Below are positions 35,506 to 44,238 of a stretch of DNA of 64,000 nucleotides, piece after piece. Both the position numbers and the translations under genes were made by a program. Each line of letters opens with the position of its first letter. The stretch's first letter is position 1. Source of the stretch: an uncultured Porphyromonadaceae bacterium (lineage in GTDB: Bacteria; Bacteroidota; Bacteroidia; Bacteroidales; Muribaculaceae). The stretch is taken from contig CAJKBH010000013.1 in assembly GCA_905198125.1 (NCBI GenBank), positions 1-64,000 on the forward strand. The letters run 5' to 3'. Under the pieces are notes generated by a model. It made no database searches and was not told where the DNA came from. It worked only from the letters and a program-made list of their open reading frames with translations.

Positions 35506-37488
35506 ATGGAAGCAGACGAAATAAAGACAATCCGTGCTGACCGGCGTGTGCTGGAACTGCTGTCGCAGACTTTCGGCACCATATCTGCAGCCGCTACCGA
35601 GATAATTAATCTCGAGGCGATACTGAACCTGCCTAAAGGAACGGAGCATTTCGTGGCAGACCTGCATGGTGAGTACGATGCGTTCAATCATCTGCTGAAG
35701 AATGGTTCCGGCAACATCAAGCGAAAGGTGAACGACCTGTTCGGCACCATCATGAGCCAGGAAGAAATCAGACAGCTCTGCTCGCTGATATACTATCCGG
35801 AACAGAAGTTAGCGTACATCCATTCTTCGGGTAAGGATATGACCAATTTCTATGAGATCACGTTGCATCAGCTTGTCAAAGTTCTGCAACTTGTTTCATC
35901 GAAATATACAAGGTCAAAGGTGCGCAAGAGCCTGCCGCTTGAATTCGCCTACATCATCGAGGAGCTTCTGCATGAGGCTCCATCCACGGCCAACAAGCAG
36001 CATTACTACGCCCGCATCATAGAGACAATCATCCTGACCGGACAGGCCGAGGATTTCATTACGGCGATATGTAATGTAATCCAGAAACTCTCGATAGACC
36101 AACTGCACATCTTAGGCGATATATTCGACCGCGGTCAAGGGGCGCACCAGATTCTTGATAAACTTAACACTTATCAGAATTTCGACATGCAGTGGGGCAA
36201 CCACGATGCCTTGTGGATGGGTGCCGCAGCCGGGAACAAAGCCTGCATTGCCAATGTACTCAGAATCTCGTTGCGTTACGACAATCTGACTACGCTTGAG
36301 GATGGATACGGCATCAATCTCGTGCCATTGGCATCGTTCGCACTGGAAACATACGCCGATGACCGTTGTGACCTCTTTATGCCATGTCTGGCGGATGAAA
36401 GCGACTTCTCGGAAAAGCATAAAAACCTGATCGCCAAGATGCACAAGGCCATCACGGTTATCCAGTTCAAGCTTGAGGGGCAGCTGGTGGCCAAATATCC
36501 GGAATGGGGCATGACCGACCGCCGATTGCTGCATACCATCGACTATGAGAATCAGACCGTAGAAGTGGAGGGCAAACGATACCATATCGAGGACATCAAT
36601 TTTCCCACTGTCAACAGAGAGGATCCGTACGCGTTGTCGGATGAGGAAACTGAATTGATGGACATGCTGCAGCATTCGTTCTTTGTCAGCGACAAGCTCC
36701 GGAGACACATAGATATTCTTCTGTCGCACGGATGTCTATATAATATCTGCAACTCCAATCTGATGTATCACGCTTCCGTGCCGTTGAACGAAGACGGTTC
36801 GCTGAAACAGGTGCTGATAGGCGACAGGAAATTCGCAGGCAAGGAGCTGATGCACAACATCGGAATGCTGATGCGCGAGGCTTTCAACACCGACATCCCG
36901 GAACGTGCTCGCGAATATGCCGTAGATTACTATACCTACGTATGGTGTGGTCCGGATTCTCCGCTGTTCGACAAGTCTAAAATGGCCACGTTCGAACGCT
37001 ATCTAATCAAGGATTCGGAGTCGCACAAGGAGCGCAAGGGATGGTATTATCAATATCGCAACGACGAAGCCACATGCGATATGATTTTAGATGCTTTTGG
37101 CGTAACCGGAAAGCATCGCCACATCATTAACGGACACGTGCCTGTACGAGCCATAGATGGCGAGAATCCCATCAAGGCCAACGGCAAACTGATGGTGATA
37201 GACGGAGGTCTCTCGAAGGCTTATCGCAGTACCACAGGGATAGCGGGATATACATTGGTGTTTCACAGCCGTGGATTCGACCTGGTGCAGCATGAGCCAT
37301 TCTCGTCACCAGAGGAGGCGATACGCAAGGGATCCGACATCATATCCAGCACGACTCTTGTCGAACTCAGCACTCAGCGCCTGTACGTAAAGGACACTGA
37401 TAAAGGAAAGGAATTAAAGGCGCAGGCCGATGAACTCCGCGAGCTGTTGTACTCATATCGCCATGGCCTCCTGAAGGAACACAAGTAA
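35506..37488 (+). CDS. fbp: Fructose-1,6-bisphosphatase class III
   Basis: A 660-aa cytoplasmic enzyme that dephosphorylates fructose-1,6-bisphosphate in gluconeogenesis. Its length and sequence are those of the class III (Firmicutes/Bacteroidetes) type. The metallophosphatase signatures are DLHGEYDAF, GDIFDRG, WGNHDALWMG and NGHVPVRAIDGENPIKANGK. The ATG at 35506 begins 40 nt after the protease stop. It ends at a bidirectional hairpin shared with the convergent GH51 gene. It is functionally related to ppdK at the other end of the window but is not linked to it. Confidence 0.95.
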   Translation: MEADEIKTIRADRRVLELLSQTFGTISAAATEIINLEAILNLPKGTEHFVADLHGEYDAFNHLLKNGSGNIKRKVNDLFGTIMSQEEIRQLCSLIYYPEQKLAYIHSSGKDMTNFYEITLHQLVKVLQLVSSKYTRSKVRKSLPLEFAYIIEELLHEAPSTANKQHYYARIIETIILTGQAEDFITAICNVIQKLSIDQLHILGDIFDRGQGAHQILDKLNTYQNFDMQWGNHDALWMGAAAGNKACIANVLRISLRYDNLTTLEDGYGINLVPLASFALETYADDRCDLFMPCLADESDFSEKHKNLIAKMHKAITVIQFKLEGQLVAKYPEWGMTDRRLLHTIDYENQTVEVEGKRYHIEDINFPTVNREDPYALSDEETELMDMLQHSFFVSDKLRRHIDILLSHGCLYNICNSNLMYHASVPLNEDGSLKQVLIGDRKFAGKELMHNIGMLMREAFNTDIPERAREYAVDYYTYVWCGPDSPLFDKSKMATFERYLIKDSESHKERKGWYYQYRNDEATCDMILDAFGVTGKHRHIINGHVPVRAIDGENPIKANGKLMVIDGGLSKAYRSTTGIAGYTLVFHSRGFDLVQHEPFSSPEEAIRKGSDIISSTTLVELSTQRLYVKDTDKGKELKAQADELRELLYSYRHGLLKEHK

Positions 37489-37514
37489 CTCTATATTATT
37501 AAGTCATAAGCAGA

Positions 37515-37549
37515 AAGCCCACCTCGCAAGAAAGCGGGATGGGCTTTTG
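37515..37549. terminator. Bidirectional terminator between fbp and GH51 gene
   Basis: AAGCCCA (37515-37521) pairs with TGGGCTT (37540-37546), with a partly paired CTCGC/GCGGG inner stem. Poly-A before and TTTT after allow use in both directions between the convergent genes. Confidence 0.85.
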
Positions 37550-37567
37550 ATATAAAAGTTAGTGGGA

Positions 37568-39538
37568 TCAGCGGGTAAATCGGTAAACCGTCATGGAACG
37601 GGCCGGGAGGGTTGTGCTCCAGTTTGTCGTCACGTTTACGGATTCCTTTGTGGTCACAGGCTTAACCATGTCAGGATTGTCGAGAGTATTCTCGGCATCA
37701 TCGGGAGCCGTGAGGCGGGTCATGGTCAGGCCCGTAAGCGGAGCCTTTGCCTTGATTCCCTTGAAGTCGATGGTGAAAGGCTGTGCTGTTTCTCCGGTAT
37801 TGGCGACTTTCACGATAATGTCATTGCCTTCCGAAACGGCCGATGCGAAAAGTCCGTTCTGTCCTTCGAGACCGGCCACAGGCTTCTTGTCCATTGTCAG
37901 CGGAAGCACACGGTCTCCACGGTTAAGGCTATACATCTGCTGGACATAATAGCTGGCCGTCTTCATGCTGCGGCTGTTGTCGAACCAAATCATGTCGGGA
38001 CGCCATTGCCATCCCTCCACATGTGCGAACAGAGGAGCGTATGTGGCCATCTCCACCACGTCGGCATTGCGCTCAAGGCCGGTCATGAACGCGCCTTCCA
38101 GCAGGGCAGGATAGAAGTGGTTGTACTTCTTTCCCTTGATATGGCAGGCATATTCGCCGGCAAAGACTTTGGTGCCTTTGCGCGGATATTTGTCATAACG
38201 CGTGCCCTGTGACAGGAACCATTCGCCGGGACGATAGAAATGCTCGTCAACCAGATCTGCCTTTAGTCTGCGCATCTCCGGCCACAGGTAATCGAACTTA
38301 TCACCCTCTGAGTCGGGACCCGACGAACCGATTATCTTGATTTCCGGATGCTTCTCCTTCAACACCTTCAGGAACGGTTCAAGACGGGCAACATATTCCG
38401 GACCCCACTGCTCGTTGCCGATGGCCATATACTTAAGATTGAATGGTGCGGGGTGTCCCATGTCCGCACGAAGTTTGCCCCACTTCGTATTGGTGTCGCC
38501 GTTGGCGAACTCTATCAGATCCAGAGCGTCGTCGATGTATGGTTGCAGCGAATCCAGAGGAATGGTCTGATCCTGATGCCAGTTCTGATACTGGCAAACG
38601 AGGCCCACGTTCAACACGGGCAACGGCTCGGCTCCGATATCCTCCGACAGCTGGAAATATTCGTAGAATCCCAGACCTCCGGACTGATAATAGTCAGAAG
38701 CCAGGCGGTTGGGGAATGTGTACAGCCAACGGTTCAGATTGGTGGGTCTATTCTCGACGGGGCCGACGGTGTTTTTCCACTGATAGCGGTCAGGCACCTC
38801 TGTACCTTCGACAATACATCCGCCGGGGAAACGGAAAATGCCGGGCTTCAGGTCAGCCAACGCCTGCGCAAGATCCTGACGGAGTCCCCCCACGCGTCCT
38901 TTCCACGTATTGGCCGGGAACATAGACACATGCTCCACATCTATCGGCTTTTCAGGATGCACCAGGAACAGTCGCAGCACACCTTTGTCACAACCCTTGG
39001 TCGGTTTTAGTTCCGCCGTATACTTAGTCCAGTCCGGACTCGTCACCTCGACCGTATGGGAGGCGTACACCATACTGTTGTCCATCGACGCCGGATTGCA
39101 CAGTTCCACACGAACCTTTCCCGCGCCTTCCGGAGCCCTCATATATACCGAGAACTTATAGACCGAGTCCTTTTTGAATGTAACGCCGAAGAAACCCTGG
39201 TTCTCAAGGCCGGAATGCTTGTCGTTATGCCCCGAAGGCATAAGGCGCACGTAATGCGGATTGCGTTCGAACGGGCCGCCTTCCTCCTTGACCTCGACCG
39301 TTCCGAACGGTGTCCAACCGGTCAGAGCATACGGAAATTCGAAGGATCGGTTCTTCACCATCTCGGCATAGAGTCCTCCATCCGCCGCATAGTTGATGTC
39401 TTCGAAGAAGATGCCGTACATTGTAGGCTGCACCCTGGCCCCGGGCTTGTCGGCCTGCAACACTACGGTATTGTCAGCAATCGCCGTAGCACTTGCCACA
39501 GCGATTGTCATTGCTGATAATAATATTGTTTTTTTCAT
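37568..39538 (-). CDS. Alpha-L-arabinofuranosidase, GH51 (large form)
   Basis: A 656-aa exported glycosidase that releases terminal alpha-L-arabinofuranose from arabinan, arabinoxylan or arabinogalactan. The frame stays open far upstream, but the ATG at 39538 gives a proper signal peptide (MKKTILLSAMTIAVASATAIA) and overlaps the GH35 stop as ATGA. A carbohydrate-binding-like beta domain (about 70-215) precedes the TIM barrel. The acid/base glutamate is in AIGNEQWGPEY and the nucleophile in KVFAGEYACH; FRFPGGC is the usual barrel strand. A C-terminal beta-sandwich follows. It is the second gene of a GH35-GH51 pair. Confidence 0.92.
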   Translation of the reverse strand: MKKTILLSAMTIAVASATAIADNTVVLQADKPGARVQPTMYGIFFEDINYAADGGLYAEMVKNRSFEFPYALTGWTPFGTVEVKEEGGPFERNPHYVRLMPSGHNDKHSGLENQGFFGVTFKKDSVYKFSVYMRAPEGAGKVRVELCNPASMDNSMVYASHTVEVTSPDWTKYTAELKPTKGCDKGVLRLFLVHPEKPIDVEHVSMFPANTWKGRVGGLRQDLAQALADLKPGIFRFPGGCIVEGTEVPDRYQWKNTVGPVENRPTNLNRWLYTFPNRLASDYYQSGGLGFYEYFQLSEDIGAEPLPVLNVGLVCQYQNWHQDQTIPLDSLQPYIDDALDLIEFANGDTNTKWGKLRADMGHPAPFNLKYMAIGNEQWGPEYVARLEPFLKVLKEKHPEIKIIGSSGPDSEGDKFDYLWPEMRRLKADLVDEHFYRPGEWFLSQGTRYDKYPRKGTKVFAGEYACHIKGKKYNHFYPALLEGAFMTGLERNADVVEMATYAPLFAHVEGWQWRPDMIWFDNSRSMKTASYYVQQMYSLNRGDRVLPLTMDKKPVAGLEGQNGLFASAVSEGNDIIVKVANTGETAQPFTIDFKGIKAKAPLTGLTMTRLTAPDDAENTLDNPDMVKPVTTKESVNVTTNWSTTLPARSMTVYRFTR

Positions 39539-41883
39539 TTCATGTAAACTTTGACGTTTTTGATGGCTCCGGGTGCGCCCGGCTCCATACGCGGCAGATA
39601 CTGGATTGCCGATGCATTGACAGGACGACCCAGGTCTATTACCACAATATGGGGATAATCGGCTCCGGGCTTGCTCTGCCAATATGTCGATTCCTGAAGG
39701 TCGAATATCTTGTCTCCGGTGCGGTTCACGCCTTCGTTGTCCTCGCTGGATACATAATCGACGGTCCATCCTTCGCGCGGAACACGCTCGCCGTTATTGT
39801 CGAGCACATAAAGCTCGGCTATGGCGGCCTGGGTGCCTTCGTAACCATCTGTCATTTCAAGAATCATATAGCGGCCACGTTTAGGCTGTGCGAAATCAAC
39901 TTGCTTCCATCCATTTCCTGCAGAGAACTGGCCGGTGAACGCCGGAGTCATATCGTCGAGCTTCGGTGCGGTTCCGTTTGCCTTGGCCTTTTTGAACGGC
40001 AGTTTGTCGTATATTGGAGTCTTAAGACCGGCGGCCGTCAATGCTCGCGGCCCTACCACATCAAATACCACAACTTCGTTTTCACCTTTCTTGAGCCACG
40101 GACCCGGCACATAGAGCGTCAGCTGGGGACCGATTTCCCAGAAGCGGCCGAGAGCGTGACCGTTGATATATACAAGACCCTTGCCGAAGTTCTCCATATT
40201 CAGGAACGTATCTCCCGGCTTGTTGAGCTTAAATGTCGCTTTGTAGACACCGCCAGGGTAACGACCTTCCTCATTCGCATTTACTGATGCTACAGGCTGG
40301 AACGTGCGGCTTTCATAGAAACTGAGCTCGTCTTCCAGATTGTATACCTGCCAGTTCTTGAGGTCGCATGTGAATTCATGGCCGTCTCTGTCCTCGGTCA
40401 CGGTCACCTTGTCTGTGATACCCTTGAAATCCTTGATGGCCCGGCCGAAATTGATACGACCCATAGCCTCAACAAGAATATCCAGCACTGCACCCTTCTT
40501 GCAGGCGGGAAGCATCAGTTCCTTCTCGCCAATGCGTCGGTCGAGCTTGCCGATATATTTTCCGTCCACATATACCTGTGCATAGTCGTGCACATCGTTC
40601 ACAGTCAGCAGGGAACCTTCGGCCAAAGCAGGAAGTTCCGTACGATACAGTATCGTGCCAAAGCCCTGGTCATATTCTTCCATTGTCTTGATATTGCGGT
40701 CTTTCTTTGCCTCAGGCAGATTTGCGAACAGGGGTGCAACCTGCGTGAAGCTGAATTCCGGAATGGAGATGACAGGAATGGATTTGGGCATCTTTGCCTG
40801 TCCTTCGGGAGTGTATTTGGCCAGAGCCTTGCGCAGGGCCATGTATTTGGGCGTGGGGGCACCCTGTTCGTTTACAGGTGCATCGTAGTCGTAGGAAGTC
40901 ACGTCGGGAGCGAAGCCCGGGGAGTTAGCGCCGGCCCAGTGGCCGAAACTTGTGCCTCCGTGAGTCATGTAGAGGCTGAACGAAATGTTTTTACTCAGCA
41001 TCTCGTCAATACCCTTGATCATATCGGCGGCAGGACGCGTCTCATGATTGGCTCCCCATTTGTCGAACCATCCGCTCCAGAACTCGGAACACATGAGAGG
41101 CGAATCCGGATTCATTTCCTTAATCTTGGCGAATTGCTGATCGATGTCGGCTCCGGTTCCGAAGTTCATGGTCCAGATAAGATCGTCGAGTCCGTTGTCA
41201 AGGAAATTGCTTGACCAATCGCACTGGAACAACGTAACCTCTTTGCCGAAATTCTTCAGCAGCATGTCGCGGATATTGGCCACATACGGCTTGTTCTTTC
41301 CATACGAGCCGTATTCATTCTCCACCTGCACCATAATGATTGGCCCTCCATTGGCTATCGTCAGGTCTCCGACCTGGTCGGCCACTGCTTTCTGGAACTT
41401 GTCGACACGCTCCAGGAAATATGGATCGCTGTCGCGAAGCTTGATATCCTTTTTCTTCAGCAGCCACCAGGGCAGGCCGCCCATTTCCCACTCGGCGCAT
41501 ACATACGGACCGGGCCGGAGTATCACCTTCATGTCGTTGGCCTGGCACAGCTTGATGAACTCGCGCAGATCGTTCTGTCCCGTGAAATCAAACTGATCCG
41601 GCTTTTGTTCATGTGCGTTCCAGAATACATAGAGGCATACGGTGTTCATGCCCAATGCCTTTACCATCTTGATACGATGATCCCAGTATTCCTTGGGGAT
41701 TCGCGGATAATGCAGCTCCGCTGCCTTTACTACATAAGGATTACCGTTCAGCAGGAACGTTCCTTTACCTGCCTCGAATTTGCCCTTGACAGGCGAGGCA
41801 TCGGTAGCTGCAGACATCGTGACAGTACCGGCCAAGCTGGCGAGGCACAATGATGTCAGCGCCATCTTTTTCAATAAATTCAT
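39535..41883 (-). CDS. Beta-galactosidase, GH35
   Basis: A 782-aa exported enzyme that removes terminal beta-galactose. A signal peptide (1-26) is followed by the GH35 TIM barrel. The acid/base glutamate is E190 in VQVENEYGSYG and the nucleophile is E267 in CSEFWSGW; GGTSFGHWAGAN is a family signature. Jelly-roll beta domains follow. The last 140 residues or so form a discoidin-like (F5/8 type C) domain, probably for glycan binding. With the GH51 enzyme, whose start overlaps its stop, it could strip galactose and arabinose from pectic or arabinogalactan side chains. A clear promoter precedes it. Confidence 0.93.
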   Translation of the reverse strand: MNLLKKMALTSLCLASLAGTVTMSAATDASPVKGKFEAGKGTFLLNGNPYVVKAAELHYPRIPKEYWDHRIKMVKALGMNTVCLYVFWNAHEQKPDQFDFTGQNDLREFIKLCQANDMKVILRPGPYVCAEWEMGGLPWWLLKKKDIKLRDSDPYFLERVDKFQKAVADQVGDLTIANGGPIIMVQVENEYGSYGKNKPYVANIRDMLLKNFGKEVTLFQCDWSSNFLDNGLDDLIWTMNFGTGADIDQQFAKIKEMNPDSPLMCSEFWSGWFDKWGANHETRPAADMIKGIDEMLSKNISFSLYMTHGGTSFGHWAGANSPGFAPDVTSYDYDAPVNEQGAPTPKYMALRKALAKYTPEGQAKMPKSIPVISIPEFSFTQVAPLFANLPEAKKDRNIKTMEEYDQGFGTILYRTELPALAEGSLLTVNDVHDYAQVYVDGKYIGKLDRRIGEKELMLPACKKGAVLDILVEAMGRINFGRAIKDFKGITDKVTVTEDRDGHEFTCDLKNWQVYNLEDELSFYESRTFQPVASVNANEEGRYPGGVYKATFKLNKPGDTFLNMENFGKGLVYINGHALGRFWEIGPQLTLYVPGPWLKKGENEVVVFDVVGPRALTAAGLKTPIYDKLPFKKAKANGTAPKLDDMTPAFTGQFSAGNGWKQVDFAQPKRGRYMILEMTDGYEGTQAAIAELYVLDNNGERVPREGWTVDYVSSEDNEGVNRTGDKIFDLQESTYWQSKPGADYPHIVVIDLGRPVNASAIQYLPRMEPGAPGAIKNVKVYMK

Positions 41884-41936
41884 GATATCGATTAGTTGTT
41901 AGATATTAGTTTTCGGTTATTTTTGCCTTTACCTTG

Positions 41937-41967
41937 CAAAAATACAAAAAATCATGCTGTTTGCCAA
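41937..41967 (-). promoter_or_regulatory. Promoter of the GH35-GH51 operon
   Basis: On the minus strand, TTG (41965-41967), a 20-nt spacer and TATTTTTG (41944 to 41937). The predicted leader to the GH35 start is about 47 nt. Confidence 0.75.
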
Positions 41968-42102
41968 GTCAAAACCGACCCCATGAATATTCTGATGCCA
42001 TATCCCTCAAAATTGACCGATTTGTCCCAATCAATGCACAATTGCGACAATCTATTCTTATTCCAACATGACCAATTTATTATTAATTCAAGTTTCTTAT
42101 AT

Positions 42103-42132
42103 TTTCGTGAAGGAATATTTCGTGAAGGAATA
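42103..42132. repeat. 15-bp perfect tandem duplication
   Basis: TTTCGTGAAGGAATA occurs twice head to tail (42103-42117 and 42118-42132). It is probably a slippage product in noncoding DNA. Confidence 0.85.
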
Positions 42133-42404
42133 TCAAAGAAAGGCAAGTCACAGAACTATTCGGATGCCAGGCATCCGCACAGAATTGATAGAACGGCACA
42201 GAACCTTTAATTAGGTCATAAGTCAGAGTGACTAGGGGCAAAGTTTATCACTTATCACTCATCAATCGTCACTAATTGCTGACTCGGCCAAGACACAAAG
42301 CCGTCATTGACGGCAACAGAATTATCACAGAAGTAATCTGTGTAAATTCCTGCGCTTGCGCCATTCAGTTCTGTGATATAGGCAAAAATATTACAGACAG
42401 CAAC

Positions 42405-42496
42405 GCATGGAACGGAGGTTTTCAACCTCCGCAAAACTACATGGCAGTCCGGATGCCCGTTCAACGTGGCGGAGGTTGAAAACCTCCGTTCCATGC
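42405..42496. repeat. Inverted REP-like hairpin doublet
   Basis: Two copies of a hairpin, CGGAGGTT-loop-AACCTCCG, sit in opposite orientation: the first at 42413-42431 with loop TTC, the second at 42470-42488 with loop GAA. Outside the hairpins GCATGGAA and TTCCATGC extend the large inverted repeat, so the arms (about 28 nt) are near-perfect complements around a 37-nt centre. The arrangement resembles REP doublets mobilised by REP-associated tyrosine transposases, or a small palindromic insertion unit. No transposase gene lies nearby. Confidence 0.75.
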
Positions 42497-42619
42497 ATTG
42501 CCGGCTCTCAGTGTCTGAGGTTTAAAGCTCTGTGTAAATCTGTATGTTCAATGAAGGTGAAAGCTTGCTTTTGCCGTCAGTTCTGAGACTTGAAATTCTT
42601 ATTATCCAACATACGAAAC

Positions 42620-42704
42620 TTGAACTACTAATAAACAAATTGCCTACTTTTGTTTATTGCTGATAAACAAAAATCGCGGTATTTTATTTATCAGCAATAA
42701 ACAA
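42620..42704 (+). promoter_or_regulatory. Orphan promoter overlapped by 18-bp palindrome
   Basis: TTG (42620-42622), 22 nt, then TACTTTTG (42645-42652) resembles a Bacteroidetes promoter. From 42650 an 18-nt arm, TTGTTTATTGCTGATAAA, is repeated as its exact complement at 42687-42704 with a 19-nt centre. The palindrome begins within the -7 box and covers the expected transcript start, as an operator would. The next gene starts 200 nt further on, so what it controls is unclear. Confidence 0.5.
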
Positions 42705-42907
42705 ATCAACATCTTTTTACTGAAAATGGAAATATTCCCAATGAATTGATCATTACTTGATATCAATTCAAATCTTGAAAGACTTGTAATTACTGTATTC
42801 GATTTGGATTTGGAGAGGATACATGTATAATATCATAGTGTTGCTTTTACGTAATAGGGAAATAAAATGCCTGGTATTTACGTTCTGTTAGAGAATAATT
42901 ACTGATT

Positions 42908-43387
42908 ATGAACAAGTTTCTGTTGCTTTTGATTTTGCCACTGCTATCGTTAGTGATGAGTGGTTGTGACGATAATAAAGACGATGTTGATGCACCGGAT
43001 CTGACCCTTTTTGCCGGCACTTGGGAGGTTGTTTCTCCGGGCGAACAAAAGATTTTTGGATGGAATGAGATTCTCCATATATCTTCTGCCCGGCCTTTCG
43101 AAGGATACGGTGGTTATCAGGGATACATCAATACATATCTTCTCACCGCTTTAGGCACTCCGAAGCATGACCGTGTTTTTACCTGGTCCATTCGTGAGGT
43201 TGAGCACCATCAGCCATTGTTAGACGTGGTGTTTCAAGGCGAACTTGATAGCGATGATATATGGGCCGGTGATTATTCGTACAAAATAGTCAAATTGACA
43301 GACACCCACATGTGGTGGCAGGTCAATACCAACGGGGACAACAGCATTATAAAATTCAAACGCAGCAACGACATCAATATAGAATAG
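42908..43387 (+). CDS. Small lipoprotein, lipocalin-like
   Basis: A 159-aa lipoprotein. The signal sequence ends in the lipobox LVMSGC, so the mature N-terminus is Cys20. An acidic DDNKDDVD stretch follows, which in Bacteroidetes can act as a surface-export signal after the cysteine. The rest (FAGTWEVVSPG, WQVNTNGDNSIIKFKR) looks like a small beta-barrel of the lipocalin-like type. Function is unknown. It is followed by the CPBP protease gene, which has its own -7 box. Confidence 0.78.
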   Translation: MNKFLLLLILPLLSLVMSGCDDNKDDVDAPDLTLFAGTWEVVSPGEQKIFGWNEILHISSARPFEGYGGYQGYINTYLLTALGTPKHDRVFTWSIREVEHHQPLLDVVFQGELDSDDIWAGDYSYKIVKLTDTHMWWQVNTNGDNSIIKFKRSNDINIE

Positions 43388-43426
43388 CCTGAGGGGCTGT
43401 TGCTTTTATACCTGCTTGATTTTGAT

Positions 43427-43434
43427 TAATTTTG
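43427..43434 (+). promoter_or_regulatory. -7 promoter element for the CPBP protease gene
   Basis: TAATTTTG matches TAnnTTTG and lies 18 nt before the ATG at 43453. A possible TTG start codon inside this element is therefore rejected. The -33 box is unclear. Confidence 0.5.
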
Positions 43435-43452
43435 CAGTCAAAAAATCCACTT

Positions 43453-44226
43453 ATGCTACAACTCAAAACCAAAACCGCTAAAGTTTTATATGCCATAATT
43501 GCAGGTATAATAATTCATTATATATGGCGTAACACAAGCATAGTAATTGACTATTTAGAGATTTCAAGAACTTCTGCAATAGGCCAGACAATAAGGGCAT
43601 TACTGCTTACCCTTGCTGTCTTCCTATTTACTGCCATTGTAATCAAACCCAAAGAGATACTGATGTTTCTCGGCCTGGACAACAACATCTTAAAGGGCTT
43701 TGGAATAGCGGTTATATGTGTTTTGCCTCTCTATATCATATTTCCGATATTTGGCGGATTTGCATCCGATATATCTGCATTTAGAATATATCATAAATGC
43801 ATCATAGCTGGATTTACCGAGGAGCTTGTGTGCCGTGCATTTATGTTCGGATTACTTTTCCGTTATGCAAAGACCGGATTCTTCTGGGCCGTGTTATTGC
43901 CGGCCTTATACTTTGGTTCACTTCATCTTTATCAGGGCCACGATATGGTTTCTTCGTTGTTCGCCTTTGGTGTGACATTTATCGGGGCACTATATTTCAG
44001 CTGGATGTACACTGAGTGGAACTTCAATCTATGGGTTCCAATCGGATTACATATTTTTATGAATCTCGCGTGGTTTATTTTTACAATGGAAGGCACAGAG
44101 AATGCCGCCGGAGGTCTTATATCCAATATCGCCCGTGGCATCAGCATACTTTTGGCTGTGGGATTAACAGTTTGGTATAAGCGAAAGACCGAAACCAAGG
44201 TTTTTAGTTATCCCGTATGGAGGTGA
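43453..44226 (+). CDS. CPBP (CAAX/Abi) intramembrane metalloprotease
   Basis: A 257-aa multi-pass membrane protein with about eight hydrophobic segments. All three motifs of the family are present: EELVCR (EExxxR, E123-R128), FGSLH (FxxxH) and HIFMN (HxxxN). These residues bind metal and water for cleavage inside the membrane. Bacterial members have been linked to prenyl-peptide processing, bacteriocin immunity and sigma-factor or surface-protein control; nothing here selects among these. The ATG at 43453 is used because the upstream TTG lies in the promoter. Confidence 0.88.
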   Translation: MLQLKTKTAKVLYAIIAGIIIHYIWRNTSIVIDYLEISRTSAIGQTIRALLLTLAVFLFTAIVIKPKEILMFLGLDNNILKGFGIAVICVLPLYIIFPIFGGFASDISAFRIYHKCIIAGFTEELVCRAFMFGLLFRYAKTGFFWAVLLPALYFGSLHLYQGHDMVSSLFAFGVTFIGALYFSWMYTEWNFNLWVPIGLHIFMNLAWFIFTMEGTENAAGGLISNIARGISILLAVGLTVWYKRKTETKVFSYPVWR

Positions 44227-44238
44227 AGTTGTTTCTTC

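Larger units (their letters stand above)
41968..42907. other. Noncoding, repeat-bearing intergenic kilobase
   Basis: No convincing gene is seen in this 940-bp stretch. It contains a 15-bp tandem duplication (42103-42132), short hairpins such as GCCGTCA/TGACGGC (42300-42314) and CACAGA/TCTGTG (42326 onward), and an 11-bp direct repeat TCTGTGTAAAT at 42337 and 42529. The direct repeats flank an inverted REP-like doublet (42405-42496). A promoter-like element overlapped by an 18-bp palindrome lies at 42620-42704. The 200 nt after that are AT-rich with no recognisable product. Confidence 0.7.

Noticed and set aside
39539..39769. 77-residue N-terminal extension of the large GH51 protein
   Set aside because: It overlaps the GH35 coding sequence and looks like out-of-frame coding noise. 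The ATG at 39538 starts a clear signal peptide.
42300..42345. Small hairpins GCCGTCA/TGACGGC and CACAGA/TCTGTG as possible terminators or attachment sites
   Set aside because: No T-run, no neighbouring gene end and no matching partner sequence; noted only within the intergenic description.
42255..42494. 79-codon minus-strand frame across the REP-like doublet
   Set aside because: It runs through both hairpins and has no coding character; the DNA is explained by the repeats.
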